Source: Eubacteriaceae bacterium
GTDB lineage: Bacteria > Bacillota > Clostridia > Eubacteriales > Anaerofustaceae
DNA length: 64,000 nucleotides
Reading direction: 5' to 3'
NCBI GenBank assembly: GCA_009782515.1
Contig: WRIY01000002.1
Coordinates: forward strand, 85,296 to 149,295
Each line of letters starts with the position of its first letter. The first letter of the stretch is position 1. Position numbers and translations under genes: made by a program. The notes under the pieces are model-generated. The model ran no database searches, was not told the DNA's origin, and was given only the letters and a program-made list of their open reading frames with translations. Below are positions 52,292 through 60,516 of the stretch, in pieces.

Positions 52292-52543
52292 CAGTGATCC
52301 CCCGAAGGGGTCTTCTTCAATTGTGACTTTAAGGAGGCAATATGGGATTTTTTTCAGGGAAAAAGGTCTCAATCCCCCGAAGGGGTCTTTTTATTGTGAC
52401 ATAGTCGAAAAAGAGCGCGACGCTGCTATTGCGGATTTGTCTCAATCCCCGAAGGGGTCTTCTTTAGTTATGACTGCAAACCAACTATCCTGAATGGGAA
52501 AACTATGTCTCAATCCCCCGAAGGGGTCTTCTTTAGTTATGGC
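52292..52543 (-). CRISPR. Short CRISPR array, four repeats and three spacers, no cas genes
   Basis: Repeats lie at about 52292-52327, 52366-52400, 52439-52474 and 52507-52543. On the plus strand they begin GTCTCAATCCCC and contain CCCCGAAGGGG and TCTTCTTTAGTTATGAC; the complement ends GGGGATTGAGAC, the usual 3' end (crRNA handle) of type I/III repeats, so the array is read on the minus strand. The spacers are 52328-52365, 52401-52438 and 52475-52506 (38, 38 and 32 nt). The two left repeats are degenerate, as at a distal end. The leader should be at about 52544-52700. No cas gene is visible anywhere in the window. Confidence 0.85.
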
Positions 52544-52699
52544 CCTGACTTCTTGTAACCCGCTTTTTGAGCGGTTTTCAAGGCCCCGTTTCGGAAAGGC
52601 AATTCCATTTTCATCGCTTCTGACAATATTTTGTCACGAGCCAATTTTCACATCCTTTATTTCCCAACTGCAAAGTCAACAATTCCTTTAAAGACGTGC

Positions 52700-53050
52700 T
52701 TATAATTTTTTTGTAGTTTTTGTGCCTCTCAGAAAGGCCCCTTGCTTTATATGCCTTTCGAGCTTTCCTAGATTATTAATTTGCTCTGCAAGTATAATAT
52801 CATGATGCAGCTTCATTCAACCCGCGAAAACTTGTTCTTCTTAACAAGCTTTCTATCATTGCAAAGCACGTAATTATACTCATGCACGTTTTGATTTTCC
52901 TTGACAGCAATTGCTGTTCAAGTCTGTTTCATCAAACATTTGAAACCGCTCTGGCATGAGACTGCTTATCTCTGCCTGCCGTATGCCTCCTGTTGAATCT
53001 ATATAGCTGCCAGCATAAACGCTATACCCATCAAGCCAAGCTAGCTGCAT
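52700..53050 (-). pseudogene. Decayed gene pieces on the leader side of the CRISPR array
   Basis: Consecutive minus-strand stretches in different frames look coding: 53050-52880 (MQLAWLDGYSVYAGSYIDST, GGIRQAEISSLMPERFQMFD, 56 codons from ATG), about 52890-52813 (HEYNYVLCNDRKLVKKNKFS) and about 52813-52700 (KLHHDIILAEQINNLGKLER, HIKQGAFLRGTKTTKKL). There is no ribosome site. They may be one broken gene. I cannot assign a family and do not claim they are cas genes, although their position beside the leader makes that worth testing. Confidence 0.35.
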
Positions 53051-53141
53051 TATCGCACAAATGTTTCTTTAGCATCCGGCACACTATTTCGATAACAATA
53101 GGATAGCATAGCATGCTCAAGGCTCACCAGGCACCTACTTT

Positions 53142-53429
53142 CTATCTCAGTGACTCTAATAAAGCGACGTTTGCTTCAATGCCTTGGCGGTGCTCTTCAT
53201 CGCTCATGGACGGGTCTTTCCAGTCAAAAAAGATCTGGCAAGGCAACTCAGAGCATTCGCTACAATTTTTATAGCCTTTCTTATTAACTGAACAGTCATA
53301 AATCGGGCAGCACTCCACGCCAAAGTCTTTTATGTAGAAAGGCTTTCCGCAGCTTTGCTGGCAACCTTGTCCGCAACTATCTTTCAACGGGCACTTATCG
53401 CAGTCAATTCCGCATGGTGATAAATTCAT
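53142..53429 (-). CDS. Cysteine-rich DUF3795-type protein, 95 aa
   Basis: MNLSPCGIDCDKCPLKDSCG, then CCPIYDCSVNKKGYKNCSEC and SELPCQIFFDWKDPSMSDEE match the DUF3795 family, whose many cysteines probably bind zinc or an Fe-S cluster; its function is unknown. ATG 53429 with GAGGGAAATA upstream is chosen; an in-frame start 14 codons earlier gives a lysine-rich extension. Confidence 0.82.
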   Translation of the reverse strand: MNLSPCGIDCDKCPLKDSCGQGCQQSCGKPFYIKDFGVECCPIYDCSVNKKGYKNCSECSELPCQIFFDWKDPSMSDEEHRQGIEANVALLESLR

Positions 53430-53958
53430 TATTTCCCTCACTTTTCGATTTTTTTGCATCTTGAGCTTCACTCAGCCATGCCAGGCTGAATTAAAGCCAT
53501 GCTGAAAGCATAACTCCAGTGATTTTTCGCAATGCAGTTTTACGTGTCGCCTCAAGCTGCAAAGCTTGTTGTTCCCAAAAGAGAGCATGCCCCTTCGCAT
53601 GTTGGAAGGCAACTTGCCGCATCGCTTTTCATGAAGCATTGTTAATAATGCTTGGCTCATTAGCAGCCGATTAGCCACTGCGCTTGTGCGCAGCCTTTGA
53701 TGCTTATAGTGTATAGGGCTATTGCATTTTGCTGTCTATGCCAACCCTTTATTTATAATGTAGCACATTTGTTCATGAATAGGTAACATTATGCATTTTT
53801 TTTAGAACATATGGTTCTATTAGTTTTATTGCATCCGTGATTATTTAGCTGCATCATTGCTTTAGGCTTTGATTTATCGTATTATTAAAAAAATTGCCCT
53901 GGCGCAATCGAAAGGAGTGGCTGTAGGATCCTTTGCAGGGTCTATAGCTGATAGCCAT
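53430..53958. other. Intergenic region before the pyr operon
   Basis: No supported gene is seen. A minus-strand frame at 53472-53678 lacks a ribosome site. Near the end, AAAGGA (53911-53916) can pair with TCCTTT (53929-53934), hiding an AAAGGAG ribosome-like site. I see no PyrR-binding-loop consensus or strong terminator, so control of the operon is unresolved. Confidence 0.4.
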
Positions 53959-54873
53959 ATGGCTGTTAGAAATTATATTGTTCCGACGGATTTGTCTTTG
54001 GACGATCTGAGAAGCATATTTGCACTCACAGACGAAATAATAAAGGATTGCCAGAAATTCCAGGATGTATGCAAAAGCAAAGTGATGGCAAGCCTTTTTT
54101 TTGAGCCATCCACTCGCACAAAGTTTTCGTTTGATGCTGCTATGTACCGGCTGGGAGGCAATGTCATTGGCTTTGCAGACCCGAACACAACATCACAGGC
54201 GAAAGGCGAGAGCCTGGCTGACACAACGCGAATAATATCAGGATATGCTGATCTAATCACTGTTCGCAGCCCATATGAAGGAGCTGCAAAGCATATGAGC
54301 ATGTATAGCAGCGTTCCGATTATCAATGCAGGCGATGGGGGGCATGAGCACCCGACCCAGACCCTCACGGACTTGATGGCAATAAGGCATTACAAGCAAA
54401 CCCTTGACGGGCATGTAATCGGCATCTGTGGCGATTTAAAGTTTGGCCGCACTATTCATTCCCTAATTAGCGCCCTTTCGCGCTACCCAAACAATAAATT
54501 TGTGTTTATTTCGCCGCCAGAGCTCCAGCTGCCTGATTATGTAGCCCACAATATAGATCAGTCTATGATACTCAGGCAAACAGACAGCCTTATAAATGAA
54601 ATCGGGAATGTAGACATTTTATATATGTCCCGTGTCCAAAAGGAGCGCTTTGTCAGCGAAGCAGAATACTTGCGCCTTAGGGACTACTACATTCTTAACG
54701 CTGAAAAGATGAAAAGGGCTAAAAAAGATATGGTTGTTATGCACCCCCTGCCAAGGCTAAATGAGATTTCTGCTGAAGTTGACAGCGATGAGCGGGCTAT
54801 ATATTTCGAGCAGGCCAGGTATGGGATGTATGTGCGCATGGCGCTTATAATGAACTTGTTAGATTTAGGCTAA
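53959..54873 (+). CDS. pyrB: Aspartate carbamoyltransferase catalytic chain, 304 aa
   Basis: PyrB joins carbamoyl phosphate and aspartate in UMP synthesis. FFEPSTRTKFSFDAAMYRLG carries the carbamoyl-phosphate motif STRT. GDGGHEHPTQTLTDLMAIRH, GDLKFGRTIHSL, VQKERF and HPLPRLNEISAEVDSD are further conserved sites. ATG 53959 gives the normal N-terminus (NYIVPTDLSLDDL); the frame is open 30 codons further upstream, with a possible GTG start near AAAGGAG at 53911. It is followed by pyrI, so the enzyme should be the regulated B6I6-type form. Confidence 0.96.
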   Translation: MAVRNYIVPTDLSLDDLRSIFALTDEIIKDCQKFQDVCKSKVMASLFFEPSTRTKFSFDAAMYRLGGNVIGFADPNTTSQAKGESLADTTRIISGYADLITVRSPYEGAAKHMSMYSSVPIINAGDGGHEHPTQTLTDLMAIRHYKQTLDGHVIGICGDLKFGRTIHSLISALSRYPNNKFVFISPPELQLPDYVAHNIDQSMILRQTDSLINEIGNVDILYMSRVQKERFVSEAEYLRLRDYYILNAEKMKRAKKDMVVMHPLPRLNEISAEVDSDERAIYFEQARYGMYVRMALIMNLLDLG

Positions 54874-54886
54874 ATGGAGGCTGGTT

Positions 54887-55309
54887 ATGATATATGTTGA
54901 CAGCCTGAATGAAGGCATCGTAATTGACCACATCAGGGCAGGTGCAGGCTTTGACATTTTTTTTCAGCTGGGGCTTGACAAGATCGATTCGGTAGTGCTC
55001 CTGATGAGAAATGTCCCAAGCGAAAAAATGGGCCGCAAGGACTTAATAAAGGTAGAGTCAAACTTTGAGCTTAACCTCGATATATTGGGCCTTATTGACC
55101 CGAATGTTACGATAAACATTATTCAAGACGGCAAGATAATGAAAAAGTTTAAACTCGAACTGCCTGCTGCCGTTAGCGGCATTTTAAAGTGCAAGAACCC
55201 CAGGTGCATTAGCCATCGGGAAGAAATAGCCGATAGCATGTTTTACTTATATGACGAACAGAAGCGATACTACAAATGCGAGTATTGCGACTCAGTGACA
55301 TGGCTTTGA
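54887..55309 (+). CDS. pyrI: Aspartate carbamoyltransferase regulatory chain, 140 aa
   Basis: PyrI binds nucleotides and gives allosteric control to PyrB. The N-terminal nucleotide-binding domain (LNEGIVIDHIRAGAGFDIFF, KVESNFELNLDILGLIDPNV) is followed by the zinc domain with cysteines in CKNPRC and CEYC. GGAGG precedes the ATG. The end overlaps pyrC by ten bases. Confidence 0.95.
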   Translation: MIYVDSLNEGIVIDHIRAGAGFDIFFQLGLDKIDSVVLLMRNVPSEKMGRKDLIKVESNFELNLDILGLIDPNVTINIIQDGKIMKKFKLELPAAVSGILKCKNPRCISHREEIADSMFYLYDEQKRYYKCEYCDSVTWL

Positions 55310-56475
55310 GCGATATAGCTTTCGTAAATGCAAGGCTGATAGACGCAAAGCGGGACTTCGCAGGATCTATAGAAGTAAGGGGTGGAAAAATCCAAAAAGT
55401 AGCAAGAGGCGCTATGCCTGCAGATGGCCTTAAGATCGTTGACCTGAATGGCCTTGCGCTGATGCCGGGATTTATAGACCTGCATGCCCATTTGAGAATT
55501 CCTGGCCAAAGCCACAAAGAAGACTTTGGGCACGGCCTGGCTGCAGCTCTTATTGGCGGCTTCACAACAGTCTGCGGCATGGCAAACACAGCGCCGGCAG
55601 TGGATACAGCACAGGCTGTTGCAAAAAACAACAAAGACGCAAATAGCCTCAACTTAGCAGGCTATATACAGATAAGCGCTATAGGCCAAAGCCTGGCTGA
55701 TCGCGTTTTGGTTGACACAAAAGAAATAGGCAAACATACGCCGCTTTTTTCAAATGACGGGATAAACATAGACAGCAGCGCTTTTCTAAAAGAAGCTCTG
55801 GCGCGATCAAGGGAAGAAGGCTTTCTCATCCTATTTCACTGCGAGCCTGAGAGCGAGTCAATTGCCAAACACCTGCAGGAATTGTCTGAATGCGGGGGCA
55901 GAATGCACTTTTGCCATATAAGCAGGGCGCAAAGCCTCGAAATTATCCAAAAGGCAAAAAACGAAGGCTTGAATGTTACCTGCGAGACAGCCCCGCATTA
56001 CCTGTATGCATCTGAAAACAGCTATGCTGTTAACCCGCCTATAGGAACTCACGCAGACAGGCTTGCTGTTATTGGCGCTGCAAGAAGCGGCCTTATCGAT
56101 GCCATAGCAACAGATCATGCACCTCATACAGAAGAGGACAAGGCAAATGGCATGAATGGGATATCCAGCTTTGATTATGCATTTTCGCTTGCCAATACTG
56201 TATTCGAGGAAAACAGCATTTCAAAAAGCCGCCTTTCTGAAATGCTCTCAGCATGCCCTGCCAAGCTTATTGGCCTAAACAAGGGCCTGCTCGAGCCTGG
56301 AATGGATGCAGACTTTTCTATCGTCGACTTTAGTGCAGAATATCAAATAAACACAAATGATTTTTACTCTAAGTCAAAAAACACCCCTTTTGCAGGCGAG
56401 CATGTAAAAGGCAGAACTGAAATGAGCATAATCGGAGGAAATATACGCCATGAGCGCAATAGACAGGCTTTATAG
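55300..56475 (+). CDS. pyrC: Dihydroorotase, 391 aa
   Basis: PyrC cyclises carbamoyl aspartate to dihydroorotate. This is the type I amidohydrolase form: metal-binding DLHAHLRIPGQSHKEDFGHG, HCEPESESIAKHLQEL, HFCHISRAQSLEII, CETAPHYLY and AIATDHAPHTEEDKA. ATG 55300 lies inside pyrI. The third step genes pyrK and pyrD follow after pyrF. Confidence 0.95.
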   Translation: MALSDIAFVNARLIDAKRDFAGSIEVRGGKIQKVARGAMPADGLKIVDLNGLALMPGFIDLHAHLRIPGQSHKEDFGHGLAAALIGGFTTVCGMANTAPAVDTAQAVAKNNKDANSLNLAGYIQISAIGQSLADRVLVDTKEIGKHTPLFSNDGINIDSSAFLKEALARSREEGFLILFHCEPESESIAKHLQELSECGGRMHFCHISRAQSLEIIQKAKNEGLNVTCETAPHYLYASENSYAVNPPIGTHADRLAVIGAARSGLIDAIATDHAPHTEEDKANGMNGISSFDYAFSLANTVFEENSISKSRLSEMLSACPAKLIGLNKGLLEPGMDADFSIVDFSAEYQINTNDFYSKSKNTPFAGEHVKGRTEMSIIGGNIRHERNRQAL

Positions 56476-57307
56476 CAGAGCATGTGAAAATTCGCCCGTT
56501 TGCGTCGGGCTTGACACAAGCTACAGCTATTTGCCAAATTACCTGAAAGAGGATAACAGGGATTTGTCAGAAAAAATCTTTTTGTTTAACAAAACCGTAA
56601 TTGACGCAACTTCAGACATAGCCGCTTGCTACAAGCTGCAGAGTGCATATTACGAAGCAATGGGCATTAAGGGCTTAATGGCATATTCCAAAACACTGAG
56701 CTACCTGCGGAGCCGCGAGATTCCCTGTATAGCTGATGTCAAGCGCTCAGACATTTCAGCAACAGCTGAAATGTATGCAAAAGCCCACTTTGAAGGGGAT
56801 TTTGAAGCGGACATTGCAACTCTGAGCCCATACATGGGAAGCGATACTATTGCGCCATTTTACCCTTACCTGGAACAGGGCAAATCGGTGTTTGTGCTTG
56901 TCAAAACAACAAACCCTTCAGCATCTGATTTTGAGGATCTGGAGTGCGAAGGCGAACCGCTTTATATGCATGTTGCCAAAGCTGTTTGCCAGTGGGGGGA
57001 AGGCTTTATCGGGGAAAGCGGCTTTTCATCAGTCGGGGCTGTTGTTGGAATTAATAGGCCACAAGAGGCGCGCTCGATAAAGAAAGCATTGCCAAGCGCT
57101 TTCTTTCTAATGCCCGGATATGGCGCCCAGCAGGGGGAGCTAGACATGCTCACAGAATTCTTCAGCGAAGGCATTTGTGGCGTAATTAATTCATCCCGGG
57201 GCATTATCTGCGCGCATATGGCAGAAGGCATAGACAAAGGCTTTGAGCAAAGCATCAGGAATGCAGCTATAACTATGAAGAGGGATATAGACAAATGCAC
57301 AAGGTAA
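56450..57307 (+). CDS. pyrF: Orotidine 5'-phosphate decarboxylase, 285 aa
   Basis: PyrF performs the last step to UMP. It is the longer type 2 form: CVGLDTSYSYLPNYLKEDN, ADVKRSDISATAEMYAKAHF with the catalytic DxKxxD, FVLVKTTNPSASDFEDLECE, and FFLMPGYGAQQGELDMLTEF with INSSRGIICA. It overlaps pyrC by 26 bases and pyrK by 13, with CGGAGG upstream of the ATG. Confidence 0.96.
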   Translation: MSAIDRLYSRACENSPVCVGLDTSYSYLPNYLKEDNRDLSEKIFLFNKTVIDATSDIAACYKLQSAYYEAMGIKGLMAYSKTLSYLRSREIPCIADVKRSDISATAEMYAKAHFEGDFEADIATLSPYMGSDTIAPFYPYLEQGKSVFVLVKTTNPSASDFEDLECEGEPLYMHVAKAVCQWGEGFIGESGFSSVGAVVGINRPQEARSIKKALPSAFFLMPGYGAQQGELDMLTEFFSEGICGVINSSRGIICAHMAEGIDKGFEQSIRNAAITMKRDIDKCTR

Positions 57308-57999
57308 TCTCACAGGAAAACATTGCAGACGGCATCTTCAGAATCACTGTCGATATTATAAATGAAGCGCGGCCTGGCCAGTTCTATATGATTCTGCCGC
57401 CAGGAGGCGCCTTTAGCCTAAGAAGGCCGATCAGCGTCCACGACAGCACTGCTTTCACAGCATCGTTCCTCTACCAGGTTAAGGGGAGGGGTACAAAGGC
57501 AATTTCGCTTCTAAAAAGCGGTGATGAGCTGGATCTGGTTGGGCCGCTCGGAAATGGCTTTTCGTTTCTTGCCCAAGACAGTGTCTTTGTTGGCGGTGGC
57601 CTGGGCATAGCTCCGCTGTTTTACGCTATTAAGGAATTCAAAAGGGCATATCCCGGAAAAACGGCTGCCTGTTACCTTGGATTTTCAGGCGAAGCTTTTT
57701 TGACGAAAGAATATGAGGAGATCTCAGACAGCTTTGGCTACATGCAATCAGGGTTCATAACTGATATCGTAGAAGCAGGCAGCAATGCCTACTATGCATG
57801 CGGCCCCGAAGCAATGCTGGAAGCTCTGCTGAAAAAAGCAGGACGTGAAGCGCATTATCTCGCCTCATTTGAAGCAAGAATGGGCTGCGGCGTTGGCGCA
57901 TGCTACTCATGCAGCATCAAAACGGCTTCAGGAAACGTAAGAGTGTGCACTCAAGGGCCAGTGCTTTCAGCCAAGGAGGTTTTTTATGAGCAAGCTTAG
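57295..57999 (+). CDS. pyrK: Dihydroorotate dehydrogenase electron-transfer subunit PyrK, 234 aa
   Basis: PyrK carries FAD and a [2Fe-2S] cluster and passes electrons from dihydroorotate to NAD. FSLRRPISVHDS is the FAD-binding RxYS-like region, FVGGGLGIAPLFYAIKEF the NAD-binding start, and CGVGACYSCSIKT...RVC holds the cluster cysteines. It overlaps pyrD by 14 bases. Confidence 0.95.
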   Translation: MHKVISQENIADGIFRITVDIINEARPGQFYMILPPGGAFSLRRPISVHDSTAFTASFLYQVKGRGTKAISLLKSGDELDLVGPLGNGFSFLAQDSVFVGGGLGIAPLFYAIKEFKRAYPGKTAACYLGFSGEAFLTKEYEEISDSFGYMQSGFITDIVEAGSNAYYACGPEAMLEALLKKAGREAHYLASFEARMGCGVGACYSCSIKTASGNVRVCTQGPVLSAKEVFYEQA

Positions 58000-58894
58000 C
58001 GTGGATTTTTTAGGGCTTTCCTGGAAAAACCCTTTGGCAGCTGCTAGTGGCACATTCGGGTTTGGGGAAAGCTATAAAAGCCTGTTTGATCCAAGCATTA
58101 TCGGCGCCATCTGCACCAAAGGAATTACGCTTGAGCCAAAAGAGGGAAATAGCGGAATTCGCATCTGGGAAACAGAAAGCGGGCTGTTAAACAGCATAGG
58201 GCTTGAGAATCCGGGCATAGACAGCTTTATTTACGACATTTTGCCGGAAATGGGCAATCTGGGCACAATTATCATAGCCAATGTTGGAGGCGATACGGTT
58301 GACTCATACCTGCTTGCGCTCGATATTTTAAACAGCGCCGATGATGTTGGCATGATTGAGCTGAATATTTCATGCCCGAATGTTAAAGCCGGTGGAATGG
58401 CGTTTGGCGTGCATCCAAAGGATGCTTATTGGATTACGCAGCTTGCCAAGCAGGTAACAGACAAGCCAATGATGGTTAAACTTTCGCCTAATGCATATGA
58501 TATTACTGAATGCGCTCTCGCTGCGGAAAGCGCCGGCGCAGATGGCATCAGCCTAGTAAACACTTTCCAGGCAATGGCAATAGACATTGCTGCGAGAAAG
58601 CCTGTGTTTGATAATGTATATGCAGGTTTGTCAGGGCCTGCCATTAAGCCAATTGCGCTTAGAATGCTGCACCAGACAGCAAAGGCTGTAAGTGTGCCTA
58701 TTTGCGGTATTGGCGGCATAAGCTCAGCACAGGATGTTATTGAATTTATGATGGCGGGGGCCAGTGTAGTGCAGGTTGGCAGCGCAGTATTTAAGGATCC
58801 TTATGTTTACGGGAAAATTTTAGCCGGGCTTGATGAATTTATGGAAAAAGAGGGATTGCATAATATATCTGAAATTGTAGGAGCGGCATTATAG
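57986..58894 (+). CDS. pyrD: Dihydroorotate dehydrogenase B catalytic subunit, 302 aa
   Basis: The FMN-containing class 1B enzyme is recognised by NPLAAASGTFGFGESYKSLF, CTKGITLEPKEGN, GLENPGIDSF, ELNISCPNVKAGGMAFG with the active-site cysteine region, MVKLSPNAYDI and GIGGISSAQDVIEFMMAGAS. AAGGAGG precedes the ATG. pyrE and carAB are not present in the window. Confidence 0.96.
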   Translation: MSKLSVDFLGLSWKNPLAAASGTFGFGESYKSLFDPSIIGAICTKGITLEPKEGNSGIRIWETESGLLNSIGLENPGIDSFIYDILPEMGNLGTIIIANVGGDTVDSYLLALDILNSADDVGMIELNISCPNVKAGGMAFGVHPKDAYWITQLAKQVTDKPMMVKLSPNAYDITECALAAESAGADGISLVNTFQAMAIDIAARKPVFDNVYAGLSGPAIKPIALRMLHQTAKAVSVPICGIGGISSAQDVIEFMMAGASVVQVGSAVFKDPYVYGKILAGLDEFMEKEGLHNISEIVGAAL

Positions 58895-58935
58895 GATGCA
58901 TCCTAAAATTTTTCATGAATTTAATCATGGTAGAG

Positions 58936-58964
58936 TTGGGATATTTTCATAAGAATAATATAAT
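58936..58964 (+). promoter_or_regulatory. Promoter after the pyr operon
   Basis: TTGGGA (58936-58941), a 17-bp spacer and TATAAT (58959-58964) precede the P-loop gene at 59007. A perfect palindrome TAGGATG/CATCCTA at about 58892-58905 over the pyrD stop may act as a weak terminator. Confidence 0.65.
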
Positions 58965-59006
58965 ATAGAGAGTAAAGAATGCGTAAAAAATATGTGAGGT
59001 GAATAT

Positions 59007-59417
59007 TTGATTAATCTATTTTCCGGACCCAATGGCAGCGGCAAAACACAAAAGCTTATTAACCATGCAAATGAAGAGCTTGAGAAAACACAAGGGCTCA
59101 TTGTTTATATTGACAAGTCTGATAAGCACCGTCTAAGCATAAAGAATGCAATACGCTTTATTGACGCCAAAGAGTTCGGCATAGAAAATGCAGACGCATT
59201 TTATGGCTTTATTTGCGGCATACTATCCGGCAATTACGACATAAACCGTATTTACATAGATAATCTATACAGAATCATAAATACTGATTCAGAGGATAGC
59301 TTAATGGCGTTTATCGGGAGGCTTGAGCGAATCTCCAGCAAATGCCAAACAGATTTTTACTTTACGCACACAACGGAATCCTCTGCCCAGCTTGTTGAGC
59401 TTGTTTATACAAGCTAG
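59007..59417 (+). CDS. Small P-loop nucleotide-binding protein, 136 aa
   Basis: Walker A GPNGSGKTQK lies at residues 7-16, and RIYIDNL (about residue 81) and FYFTHTTES could be Walker B and sensor strands. It is too short for a PilT-like ATPase; it looks like a stand-alone RecA/thymidine-kinase-like domain of unknown role. The start is TTG 59007 with GAGGTGA upstream. It has its own promoter and terminator, so it is a single-gene unit. Confidence 0.75.
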   Translation: MINLFSGPNGSGKTQKLINHANEELEKTQGLIVYIDKSDKHRLSIKNAIRFIDAKEFGIENADAFYGFICGILSGNYDINRIYIDNLYRIINTDSEDSLMAFIGRLERISSKCQTDFYFTHTTESSAQLVELVYTS

Positions 59418-59441
59418 CAGCTACTAATATGAGCAAAGTAA

Positions 59442-59482
59442 GGGCAGTTTTGCATTATGCATGTGAAACTGCTCTTTGTTTT
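59442..59482 (+). terminator. Terminator after the P-loop gene
   Basis: GGGCAGTTT (59442-59450) pairs with AAACTGCTC (59466-59474, one G-T pair), followed by TTTGTTTT. Confidence 0.78.
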
Positions 59483-59605
59483 GCAAGAACTGCAAATATC
59501 TCGTTTAGCGAAATTCAAAATTGGCAAGGCAGTATATGGATACTGTGCTACAATAAAAGCCAATGCTTTCTGTAAGCAAGCATTGGAAATGTGGAGAAAG
59601 CGCAA

Positions 59606-60427
59606 ATGGAGTATTTTGAAGAAGGCTTTGACTGGGATTCATTTCTTGTCCCGTATAGCCAAGCGGTAAGGGAGCTTGCGCTCAAATTCAATCTCTTTAA
59701 GAGCCAATGCGAAGAGCAAGACGGCTATTCGCATATACATTACGTAACAGCGAGGCTGAAGTCAGTTAACAGCATAATTGATAAAGCCAAGCGCTACTCT
59801 ATTCAGCTAAACGAGCTTGGCTTAAAGCTCAATGACATTGCAGGCATTCGCCTTGTTACGAAATTTGAGCACGATGTCGAGGCGCTGGCAAAGCTGATAG
59901 AGCTCCGAACTGACATGAGGGCTGTAGTAAAGAAGGACTATTTCAGCGAGCCTAAACAGTCAGGCTATAAAGCAATGCATATTATCGTTGAGTACGACGT
60001 TAATACGGTAAATGGTTTTCAAACAGTGTTATGCGAAATACAGCTTAGAACAATAGCTATGGACTTTTGGGCTTCAATAGAGCATTCGCTGAAGTATAAA
60101 TACAAAGACGAGATGCCTGAGAGCCTTCAATCGCGGCTCGTAGACTCTGCAAATGCAGTTATGGGGCTGGATTATGAGATGGGCAAAATACGCGAAGAAA
60201 TAGTTGCTGCCCAGAAGATGTACAGCCAAAAGCAGCTCACGGTGGCACGAATAGCGGCTGGGCTAAAGATTCTCAGCAATTCGGGCAATACTGAGCTTTA
60301 CAGGCAATATGCAGATGACTTTTCGAAGTCAAGGGAAGAAGACAATATCCTTCAGCTTATGCTGCTCGGAAAAGAGCTGGAAAAGGACCTTAGAGAGCTT
60401 AACATTGGCACTGGCTTCCTGGTCTAG
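59606..60427 (+). CDS. Small (p)ppGpp synthetase / RelA-SpoT domain protein, 273 aa
   Basis: A stand-alone RelA/SpoT synthetase domain: DGYSHIHYVTARLKSVNSII, LNDIAGIRLVTKFEHDVEAL, KKDYFSEPKQSGYKAMHIIV, CEIQLRTIAMDFWASIEHSL. HD and ACT domains are absent, as in RelQ/YjbM or RelP/YwaC-type small alarmone synthetases. The C-terminus (about 200-273) is an unassigned helical extension. ATG 59606 with TGGAGAAA upstream is chosen over a GTG five codons earlier. Confidence 0.9.
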   Translation: MEYFEEGFDWDSFLVPYSQAVRELALKFNLFKSQCEEQDGYSHIHYVTARLKSVNSIIDKAKRYSIQLNELGLKLNDIAGIRLVTKFEHDVEALAKLIELRTDMRAVVKKDYFSEPKQSGYKAMHIIVEYDVNTVNGFQTVLCEIQLRTIAMDFWASIEHSLKYKYKDEMPESLQSRLVDSANAVMGLDYEMGKIREEIVAAQKMYSQKQLTVARIAAGLKILSNSGNTELYRQYADDFSKSREEDNILQLMLLGKELEKDLRELNIGTGFLV

Positions 60428-60516
60428 GCTTCCGGCATTAAAACACTCTAATGAAAGGAGCAGCTGCTTGCTTTGAATACTATAAATATATCGGCACAGC
60501 AGGCAGCGCTAGGCAA

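Noticed and set aside
52122..52691. Plus-strand frames of 123 and 65 codons across the CRISPR array
   Set aside because: They contain repeated NPPKGSS blocks produced by the CRISPR repeats.
53472..53678. Minus-strand 68-codon frame upstream of the DUF3795 gene
   Set aside because: It lacks a ribosome site and recognisable domain; it might be a remnant but cannot be supported.
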